Below are positions 1-4,135 of a stretch of DNA of 5,343 nucleotides, piece by piece. The position numbers and the translations under genes were made by a program. Source of the DNA: an uncultured bacterium (GTDB lineage Bacteria; Bacillota; Clostridia; Oscillospirales; Oscillospiraceae); contig CASEKM010000065.1 in NCBI GenBank assembly GCA_949288405.1, forward strand, positions 7,900-13,242. Reading direction: 5' to 3'. Positions within the stretch are counted from its first letter, which is position 1, and every line of letters begins with the position of its first letter. The notes under the pieces were generated by a model, which ran no database searches, was not told the origin of the DNA, and saw only the letters and a list, made by a program, of their open reading frames with translations.

Positions 1-332
1 ATCACCGCGTCCTCATAGAAGGCCAGGGGCCAGGCCATGGACTCCAGGGTGGAGCAGGGGGCGCAGTCCTTGTCCGCCCCCCAGGATAGCCCCTTGGCGG
101 TGGCCACCCCGATGCGCAGGCCGGTGAAGGACCCCGGCCCCGCCGCCACAGCGATCACGTCCACCTCCTCCAGAGAGGCGCCGCAGTTCTTCAGCAGGTC
201 GTGTGCCATGGGCAGCAGGGTGCGGCTGTGGGTCAGGCCGCTGTTCTGAAAGTTCTGGGCGATCAGGCCCTCCTCCCCCCACAGGGCGGCAGAACAGGCG
301 GACGCAGAGGACTCTAAGGCTAATATCTTCAT
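1..332 (-). CDS. tsaB: TsaB, tRNA threonylcarbamoyladenosine biosynthesis protein (N-terminal part)
   Basis: TsaB is the non-catalytic partner of TsaD in the bacterial t6A complex, which puts threonylcarbamoyl on A37 of ANN-decoding tRNAs in the cytoplasm. The visible 110 codons start MKILALESSASACSAALW, the ASKHA-fold first strand. They carry a HSRTLLP segment (about residues 35-41) and the family hallmark GPGSFTGLRIGVATAKGL (65-82), followed by CSTLESMA (93-100). The C-terminal half lies beyond the left edge, so the gene is cut by the window and not broken. The ATG at 330-332 is supported by AAGGAG (minus strand, 340-345) 7 nt upstream. It follows rbgA after 55 bp with no terminator between, so it is probably co-transcribed. 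TsaD is excluded as an alternative because its metal-binding HMEGH-type motif is absent from this N-terminal half and the start matches TsaB. Confidence 0.93.
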   Translation of the reverse strand, partial: MKILALESSASACSAALWGEEGLIAQNFQNSGLTHSRTLLPMAHDLLKNCGASLEEVDVIAVAAGPGSFTGLRIGVATAKGLSWGADKDCAPCSTLESMAWPLAFYEDAV

Positions 333-339
333 GGCTCTA

Positions 340-345
340 CTCCTT
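340..345 (-). promoter_or_regulatory. Ribosome binding site of tsaB
   Basis: AAGGAG on the minus strand lies 7 nt before the ATG at 332. It decides the tsaB start; no other start codon is so placed. Confidence 0.8.
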
Positions 346-387
346 CTCTCCGGGGGCGGCACAGCTGCGCCGGTCCCGGAAGCTCTC

Positions 388-1263
388 CTAAACCTCTTGC
401 GGCATCTCCAGGGTAAAGCGTCCCAGCTTTCCGCCCCGGAATTCGTCCAGCAGCACTCTGGCCATCCGCTCCGTGTCAAACTCCCCGCCGGAGATGCGCA
501 TGCCCCGCTTCTGGGCGGCCAGCTCCAGCAGCCGGTAGCCGTAGGCCACCGTCTCCTCCCCCTCCTCCCGGGCGGGGATCTCCGTCAGCTTATAGGCCTG
601 GAGGGAGGCGGGGTAGCGCTCCCCCAGAAAGGCCATCAGGTGACAGCCCAGGGTCTCCACATCCATGATCTCGTCCTTCACCGCCCCGGTGAATGCCAGG
701 TGGAGGCCGGTCTGCACGTCCTCAAATTTGGGCCACAGGATGCCCGGGGTGTCCAGCAGCTCCAGCCCCCGGTCCACGGTGACCCACTGCTTGCCCCGGG
801 TGACGCCGGGGCGGTCGCTGGCCTTGGCGGACTTGCGCCGGGCCACCTTGTTGATGAAGGTGGACTTGCCCACGTTGGGCACCCCCACCACCATGGCCCG
901 CACCGGGCGGCCGACGAGCCCCTTCTCCTGCCAGCGGGCGATCTGCTCCCTCAGGACGCCCCGGACCACATTGGCGAACTGCCCCACGCCGGAGCCGGTC
1001 TTGGCGTCGGTCTCCAGCACGGACCAGCCCTGTCCCCGAAACAGGGCCCCCCAGGCCTTGTTCCCCGCCGGGTCCGCCTGATCCGCCCGGTTGAGCACCA
1101 CCAGCCGGGGCTTCCCCGCGGTGATGGCGTCGATGTCCGGGTTGCGGCTGGACACGGGGATGCGGGCGTCGATGATCTCCACCACGATGTCCACGTTTTT
1201 CAAATCGGCCTCGATCTGCCGCCGGGTCTTGGTCATGTGCCCCGGATACCACTGAATATTCAC
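388..1263 (-). CDS. rbgA: RbgA (YlqF), ribosome biogenesis GTPase
   Basis: RbgA is a cytoplasmic GTPase needed late in 50S subunit assembly in Firmicutes. The 291-residue product has the family's usual length (about 280-290). It has the circularly permuted GTPase order: G4 NRAD (58-61), then G1 P-loop GVPNVGKS (127-134), G2 around GVTRG (153-157), and G3 DTPG (171-174). The N-terminal WYPGHM carries His9, the position of the catalytic histidine described for Bacillus RbgA. The C-terminal helical rRNA-binding domain follows (about 190-291). The frame stays open far upstream into rplS, but the real start is the GTG at 1261-1263. It gives the family N-terminus (M)NIQWYPGHM and has AGGAGG (1270-1275) 6 nt upstream. 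The longer open frame to 1554 is antisense-free read-through of rplS out of frame. The gene lies between rplS and tsaB and ends with TAG at 388-390. Confidence 0.96.
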   Translation of the reverse strand: MNIQWYPGHMTKTRRQIEADLKNVDIVVEIIDARIPVSSRNPDIDAITAGKPRLVVLNRADQADPAGNKAWGALFRGQGWSVLETDAKTGSGVGQFANVVRGVLREQIARWQEKGLVGRPVRAMVVGVPNVGKSTFINKVARRKSAKASDRPGVTRGKQWVTVDRGLELLDTPGILWPKFEDVQTGLHLAFTGAVKDEIMDVETLGCHLMAFLGERYPASLQAYKLTEIPAREEGEETVAYGYRLLELAAQKRGMRISGGEFDTERMARVLLDEFRGGKLGRFTLEMPQEV

Positions 1264-1269
1264 GCGCGG

Positions 1270-1275
1270 CCTCCT
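1270..1275 (-). promoter_or_regulatory. Ribosome binding site of rbgA, fixing a GTG start
   Basis: A perfect AGGAGG on the minus strand lies 6 nt before the GTG at 1263. This and the family N-terminus decide for the GTG start over any longer version. A 7-bp hairpin (1279-1295) ends only a few bases upstream of it. Confidence 0.85.
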
Positions 1276-1278
1276 CTC

Positions 1279-1295
1279 CGGCGCATCCTGCGCCG
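1279..1295 (-). other. Short GC hairpin just upstream of the rbgA ribosome binding site
   Basis: CGGCGCA (1279-1285) pairs with TGCGCCG (1289-1295) around a 3-base loop. It lies between the rplS terminator and the rbgA Shine-Dalgarno. It does not cover AGGAGG itself. A role in RNA processing or ribosome access is possible but unproven. Confidence 0.4.
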
Positions 1296-1312
1296 CGGTC
1301 AGTTTAGGTGCG

Positions 1313-1343
1313 AAAAAGGAGCGGCCGAAGCCGCTCCTTTTTT
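1313..1343 (-). terminator. Intrinsic terminator after rplS (UUCG tetraloop)
   Basis: On the minus strand an A-tract is followed by GGAGCGGC, the loop TTCG, then GCCGCTCC and five T. The 8-bp GC-rich core extends to about 13 bp through the flanking A/T pairs. The C(UUCG)G loop is among the most stable RNA tetraloops. It begins 8 bp past the rplS stop. It would end or attenuate rplS transcription before rbgA. The A and T tracts on both sides make it symmetrical, but no plus-strand gene ends here. Confidence 0.88.
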
Positions 1344-1351
1344 GCTCTGGA

Positions 1352-1693
1352 TCAGAGGGCCTCCTTGATCTTGGCGGCCTTGCCCACGCGGTTGCGCAGG
1401 TAATACAGCTTGGCGCGGCGGACCTTGCCGTGACGCACCAGCTCCACCTTCTCGATGGAGGGGGCATGGAGGGGGAACACCTTCTCCACGCCGACGCCGT
1501 AGGAGACGCGGCGCACGGTGAAGGACTCCTCGATACCGCCGTGCTTCTTGGCAATGACGGTGCCCTCGAACACCTGGATACGCTCCCGGTTGCCTTCCTT
1601 GACCTTCAGGTGTACCCGAACGGTATCGCCCACCTGAACCACAGGGGGCTCTTCCTTCATATACTTGTCGCTAAAAGCCTTCATCAGATCCAT
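1352..1693 (-). CDS. rplS: 50S ribosomal protein L19
   Basis: L19 sits at the 30S-50S interface of the large ribosomal subunit. The 113-residue product matches the usual L19 length (about 115). It shows the family core: VGDTVRVHLKVKEGNRERIQVFEGTVI, then GIEESFTVRRVSYGVGVEKVFPLHAPSIEKVELVRHGKVRRAKLYYLR with the basic C-terminal tail (these two segments cover roughly residues 21-106; shown in pieces: GDTVRVHLKVKEG, FTVRRVSYGVGVEKVFP, KVRRAKLYYLR). Two ATGs are in frame, at 1699 and 1693. The second is preferred because AGGAGG (1702-1707) is 8 nt away from it but only 2 nt from the first, and MDLMKAF fits the family N-terminus. It has its own promoter and a structured leader, and a strong terminator follows it. 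It is first in the rplS-rbgA-tsaB order. Confidence 0.97.
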   Translation of the reverse strand: MDLMKAFSDKYMKEEPPVVQVGDTVRVHLKVKEGNRERIQVFEGTVIAKKHGGIEESFTVRRVSYGVGVEKVFPLHAPSIEKVELVRHGKVRRAKLYYLRNRVGKAAKIKEAL

Positions 1694-1701
1694 TGTCATT
1701 T

Positions 1702-1707
1702 CCTCCT
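1702..1707 (-). promoter_or_regulatory. Ribosome binding site of rplS, choosing the second ATG
   Basis: AGGAGG on the minus strand lies 8 nt from the ATG at 1693 and only 2 nt from the ATG at 1699. The spacing favours the 113-residue form over the 115-residue form. Confidence 0.8.
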
Positions 1708-1787
1708 GTTGTAGAGGCGTTCTTGCGCACCCTTCTGCCGCGCCCTCTCCGGCGCGGCGGCCGCAGAGGACCGCCCGTTATTCAGAC
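1708..1787 (-). promoter_or_regulatory. Structured rplS leader, possible L19 autoregulatory element
   Basis: The leader between the predicted start point (about 1786) and the rplS ribosome binding site is about 80 nt and rich in inverted repeats. The clearest is a perfect 8-bp stem, GCCGCGCC (1751-1758 read on the minus strand) with GGCGCGGC (1737-1744), around a 6-base loop. An overlapping GGCGG/CCGCC pairing (about 1756-1776) could compete with it. Firmicutes rplS genes are known to carry L19 leader elements with autogenous control. I see the structure, but I cannot match it to that family by eye. Confidence 0.45.
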
Positions 1788-1793
1788 TAAGGT

Positions 1794-1822
1794 ATGTTAT
1801 CACAGATCCCGTGAAATTGCAA
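1794..1822 (-). promoter_or_regulatory. Promoter of rplS (-35 TTGCAA, extended -10 TGATAACAT)
   Basis: On the minus strand TTGCAA (1817-1822) is followed after exactly 17 bp by TAACAT (1794-1799). The bases TGA just before the -10 make it an extended -10. Transcription should start near 1786, about 93 nt before the rplS ATG. This is a normal housekeeping (sigma-A type) promoter and lies in an A/T-richer patch within very GC-rich DNA. Confidence 0.8.
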
Positions 1823-1851
1823 GCACTTTTTTCGTCCGTCCCCGGCGCGTT

Positions 1852-1894
1852 CCCGGGGCGGGACCGGGGGGCAGGCACCCCTCCCCCGCCCGGG
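1852..1894. repeat. GC-only imperfect inverted repeat in the divergent spacer
   Basis: CCCGGGGCGGG (1852-1862) is complementary to CCCGCCCGGG (1885-1894) apart from one extra G. The interior also holds a G-run (1866-1871) facing a C-run (1878-1881). No T-run follows on either strand, so it is not a typical terminator. It lies behind the rplS promoter and directly before the candidate promoter of the hydrolase genes. It could be a regulator site, or simply a low-complexity spacer. Confidence 0.4.
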
Positions 1895-1903
1895 TCATAG
1901 GAT
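1876..1903 (+). promoter_or_regulatory. Candidate sigma-K-like promoter of the wall-hydrolase pair
   Basis: CATAGGAT (1896-1903) fits the CATAnnnT -10 shared by the sporulation factors sigma-E and sigma-K. CACC (1876-1879), 16 bp upstream, fits the short mACm -35 of sigma-K. The start would fall near 1910, leaving a leader of only about 20 nt. No good sigma-A promoter is visible on this strand. The match is short and could be chance; the spore-hydrolase character of the genes is what makes it plausible. Confidence 0.35.
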
Positions 1904-1914
1904 GGGAAAAAACC

Positions 1915-1920
1915 AGGAGG
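1915..1920 (+). promoter_or_regulatory. Ribosome binding site of the amidase gene
   Basis: AGGAGG lies 8 nt before the ATG at 1929. It rules out the in-frame ATG at 1902, which lies upstream of this site and would make the site part of the coding region. Confidence 0.85.
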
Positions 1921-1928
1921 TAAGCCCT

Positions 1929-2672
1929 ATGCCCATCATCTATCTCTCCCCCTCCACCCAGGAGGGCAACTACTATGTGAACGGCGGCACCGAGGAGCAG
2001 TACATGAACCTGCTGGCGGACAAAATGGTCCCCTATCTGGACGCCTCCGGCATCCGCTATGTGCGCAACACCCCGGACATGACCGCCGCCTCCTCCATCG
2101 CGGCCTCCAACGCCGGGAACTACGACCTGCATCTGGCCCTCCACTCCAACGCCGCCCCGGAGGGGCGATACGGACAGGTGCGGGGGGTCCTGGTCTTCTA
2201 CTACCCGGGCAGTCAGCCCGGCCAGCGGGCCTCCACCATCATCGCCAACAATTTAAAGGCGGTCTACCCCCTGCCCAGCCTGGTGCAGACCCGGGCCACC
2301 ACCGCCATCGGGGAGGTGCGCCGGGTGCGGGCCCCCTCCGCCTTTCTGGAGCTGGGCTACCACGACAATCCAGAGGACGCCGCCTGGATCAAGTCCAGCC
2401 TGGACGCGGTGGCCCGGAACCTGGTGCTCTCCCTCACCGACTTCTTCGACATCCCCTTCCTGGCCCCGGAGGCCAGCCGCTCCGGCCGGGTGGACGTGGA
2501 CTGGGGGGTGCTGAACATCCGCTCCCGCCCCGACCTGAACGCCGCCATCCTGGCCCAGGCCCCGGACGGCGCCCCCCTCACCATCCTCAACGGCTCCGGC
2601 GGCTGGTACCTGGTGAACTACAAGGGGACCATCGGGTACGCCAAGGACGACTTCGTCACCCTCAACGGCTGA
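1929..2672 (+). CDS. Amidase_3-like N-acetylmuramoyl-L-alanine amidase with C-terminal SH3 domain
   Basis: Enzymes of this family are zinc amidases that cut the bond between MurNAc and L-alanine in peptidoglycan. The 247-residue product has an Amidase_3-type fold (about 2-176): EE at 22-23, TRN-like VRNTPD (45-50), the zinc-histidine strand DLHLALHSNA (66-75, His72), and the catalytic-glutamate strand AFLELGYHDN (138-147, Glu141). Residues 187-246 form a bacterial SH3 domain (VLNIRSRPDLNA, GWYLVNY, GTIGYAKDDFV) likely to bind wall. The usual first zinc motif (DPGHGG) is replaced by YLSPSTQ, which has no histidine, so metal binding must differ or be lost. There is no signal peptide or membrane segment. 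The start is ATG 1929, set by AGGAGG. The next gene begins 11 bp downstream, so the two are very likely one operon. A role in spore cortex or mother-cell lysis is inferred from this partner. A phage endolysin is less likely because no phage genes are near. Confidence 0.85.
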   Translation: MPIIYLSPSTQEGNYYVNGGTEEQYMNLLADKMVPYLDASGIRYVRNTPDMTAASSIAASNAGNYDLHLALHSNAAPEGRYGQVRGVLVFYYPGSQPGQRASTIIANNLKAVYPLPSLVQTRATTAIGEVRRVRAPSAFLELGYHDNPEDAAWIKSSLDAVARNLVLSLTDFFDIPFLAPEASRSGRVDVDWGVLNIRSRPDLNAAILAQAPDGAPLTILNGSGGWYLVNYKGTIGYAKDDFVTLNG

Positions 2673-2675
2673 GGT
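2670..2675 (+). promoter_or_regulatory. Ribosome binding site of the GH18 gene, overlapping the amidase stop
   Basis: TGAGGT contains the amidase stop codon TGA (2670-2672) and a GAGGT Shine-Dalgarno 8 nt before the ATG at 2684. Ribosomes ending on the amidase would be placed to start the next gene. Confidence 0.6.
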
Positions 2676-2683
2676 CCTCCGCC

Positions 2684-3964
2684 ATGGACATCCATGTGGT
2701 ACAGCCGGGGGACACCCTGTACGGCCTGGCCCGGCGGTACGGCGTCCCCCTGGACCGGCTCCTGTGGGATAACCAGCTCCAGGACCCCTCACAGCTGGCG
2801 GTGGGGCAGGCGCTGGTGGTCCGGTATCCCGAAGAAACCCTCACCCTCCGCCCGGGGGAGACGCTCCGGGAGGCCGCCCGCAGGGGCGGTCTCTCCCTGC
2901 GGCAGCTGCTGCGGAACAACCCCCAGCTGGCGGACGGCGCCGCGGCCGGGCAGACGCTGGTCCTCTCCTTTCAACAGGAGAAGCTGGGCGTTTTGTCCGT
3001 GAGCGGCGATGCCTACCCGGACATCGCCCCCGCCCTTCTGGAGCGCACCCTCCCCTTTCTCACCGCCCTCTCCCCCTTCGCCTGCACCTACGACGCCGGG
3101 GGCGTCCTGTCTCCCCCGGCAGACTGGGGCATGGCCGGGCGGGCCAAGGCCATGGGGGTGCGGCCCCTGCTTCTGCTGGCCAATCTCCTCCCGGACGGGA
3201 GCTTCTCCCCGGAGCTGGCCCACACCCTGCTCACCGACGGGGCGGTCCAGGGCCAGCTGCTCGCCTCCCTCCTGGCGCTCTACCGCCGGGAGGGCTTCGG
3301 GGGCGTGGACCTGGACCTGGAGTACGTCCCCGGGGAGGACGCCGCCGCCTACGCCCGGTTCGTCTCCCGCCTGCGGGAGCGGATCGCCCCTCTGGGCGGG
3401 ACGGTGACGGTGGACCTGGCCCCCAAGACCTCGGCGGACCAGCCGGGGGCCCTGTACGAGGGCCACGACTACCGCCTCCTGGGCCAGGCGGCGGACTTTG
3501 TATTTTTGATGACCTATGAGTGGGGGCATACCTACGGCCCGCCCATGGCGGTGGCCCCCCTGAGGAACGTGCGCCTGGCGGCGGAGTACGCCGGGCGGGA
3601 GATCCCGCCCCAGAAGATCTGGCTGGGCATCCCCAACTACGGCTACGACTGGCCCCTCCCCTACCGGCAGGGGAGCCGGGCCCGCTCCCTGTCCAACCCG
3701 GAGGCGGTCCGCCTGGCCTATGAGACCCGGACCGCCATCCGCTTCGACCAGGCCGCCCAGTCCCCCTGGTTCCGCTATGGGGACGGGGAGGGCCGGGAGC
3801 ACGAGGTCTGGTTCGAGGACCCCCGGAGCATCCGCGCCAAGCTGGACCTGGCCCGGGAGCTGGGCTTCCGGGGGGTGAGCTACTGGAATCTGATGCGTCC
3901 CTTCCCCCAGAACTGGGCGGTGCTCAACGCCCTGTATCAGATCCGGGAGGCGGACGCCCCCTGA
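2684..3964 (+). CDS. Double-LysM GH18 hydrolase, SleL/YaaH-type spore peptidoglycan hydrolase
   Basis: SleL/YaaH proteins are N-acetylglucosaminidases that break spore cortex fragments during germination and are made in the mother cell. The 426 residues hold two LysM domains (about 3-46 with VVQPGDTLYGLARRYGV, and 53-94 with LRPGETLREAARRGG), then a GH18 barrel (about 98-420). Catalytic strand 4 reads GGVDLDLEY, with Asp209, Asp211 and the proton donor Glu213. The first Asp of the classical DGxDxDxE is Gly206. Other family marks are GDAYPDI near the barrel start, LMTYEWG (275-281), KIWLGIPNYGYDW (311-323) and SYWNL (399-403). The length matches SleL (about 430). No signal peptide is present, as usual for the family. 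The ATG at 2684 follows the amidase stop by 11 bp, and TGAGGT, overlapping that stop codon, serves as its Shine-Dalgarno, suggesting translational coupling. The family is secure; the exact substrate is inferred. Confidence 0.92.
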   Translation: MDIHVVQPGDTLYGLARRYGVPLDRLLWDNQLQDPSQLAVGQALVVRYPEETLTLRPGETLREAARRGGLSLRQLLRNNPQLADGAAAGQTLVLSFQQEKLGVLSVSGDAYPDIAPALLERTLPFLTALSPFACTYDAGGVLSPPADWGMAGRAKAMGVRPLLLLANLLPDGSFSPELAHTLLTDGAVQGQLLASLLALYRREGFGGVDLDLEYVPGEDAAAYARFVSRLRERIAPLGGTVTVDLAPKTSADQPGALYEGHDYRLLGQAADFVFLMTYEWGHTYGPPMAVAPLRNVRLAAEYAGREIPPQKIWLGIPNYGYDWPLPYRQGSRARSLSNPEAVRLAYETRTAIRFDQAAQSPWFRYGDGEGREHEVWFEDPRSIRAKLDLARELGFRGVSYWNLMRPFPQNWAVLNALYQIREADAP

Positions 3965-3970
3965 CCCCTA

Positions 3971-4002
3971 CCGCCGGGGCGGACCTCCCCCGCCCCCGGC
4001 GG
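3971..4002 (+). terminator. GC-rich hairpin after the hydrolase genes, possible terminator without U-tract
   Basis: CCGCCGGGGCGG (3971-3982) pairs with CCGCCCCCGGCGG (3990-4002) with one bulged C and a 7-base loop, starting 6 bp after the GH18 stop. The stem is about 12 bp and almost all G-C. No T-run follows, so intrinsic termination would be weak. It may instead protect the 3' end of the message or assist factor-dependent termination. Confidence 0.4.
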
Positions 4003-4041
4003 GCGCCGGAGCCGGAATTTCGGAAAACTTTTGAGAAACTG

Positions 4042-4070
4042 TGGCAAAGGGCGGTCAGATGCGATATAAT
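4042..4070 (+). promoter_or_regulatory. Promoter of purB (perfect TATAAT -10, weak -35)
   Basis: TATAAT (4065-4070) is a perfect -10 and stands out in GC-rich DNA. The best -35 at 17 bp spacing is TGGCAA (4042-4047), which matches TTGACA at only three positions. Transcription should start near 4077, leaving a leader of about 59 nt. No upstream operator such as a PurBox is visible. Confidence 0.7.
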
Positions 4071-4087
4071 AAGCTGAAACATGTGGG

Positions 4088-4104
4088 GAGAGGCCCGGCC
4101 TCTC
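4088..4104 (+). other. Hairpin in the purB leader
   Basis: GAGAGGC (4088-4094) pairs with GCCTCTC (4098-4104) around a CCG loop. It begins about 11 nt after the predicted transcription start. It is too short for a purine riboswitch and has no T-run for termination. A 5'-end stabilising role is possible. Confidence 0.45.
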
Positions 4105-4120
4105 TCTGAAAAACAAGAGA

Positions 4121-4126
4121 AAAGGA
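4121..4126 (+). promoter_or_regulatory. Ribosome binding site of purB
   Basis: AAAGGA lies 9 nt before the ATG at 4136. Another ATG at 4129 is only 2 nt away and out of frame, so it is not the start. Confidence 0.7.
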
Positions 4127-4135
4127 CGATGCAAG

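Noticed and set aside
331..1368. 345-codon open frame on the plus strand
   Set aside because: It is antisense to rbgA, with G/L/P/H-rich composition typical of the reverse strand of GC-rich genes, and shows no family motif or ribosome binding site.
1264..1554. N-terminal extension of the rbgA frame into rplS
   Set aside because: The extension overlaps rplS in another frame and reads as low-complexity sequence. The GTG at 1263 with AGGAGG and the (M)NIQWYPGHM start fit the family.
1902..1928. Upstream ATG adding nine residues to the amidase
   Set aside because: The AGGAGG at 1915-1920 would then be coding and no ribosome binding site lies before 1902. The ATG at 1929 has perfect spacing.
2789..3802. 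337-codon open frame on the minus strand
   Set aside because: Antisense shadow of the GH18 gene: repetitive G/Q/L/P composition, no recognisable domain and no start signals.
4077..4135. Purine riboswitch in the purB leader
   Set aside because: The leader is only about 59 nt with a single simple hairpin, and lacks the three-way junction and conserved loops of purine riboswitches.
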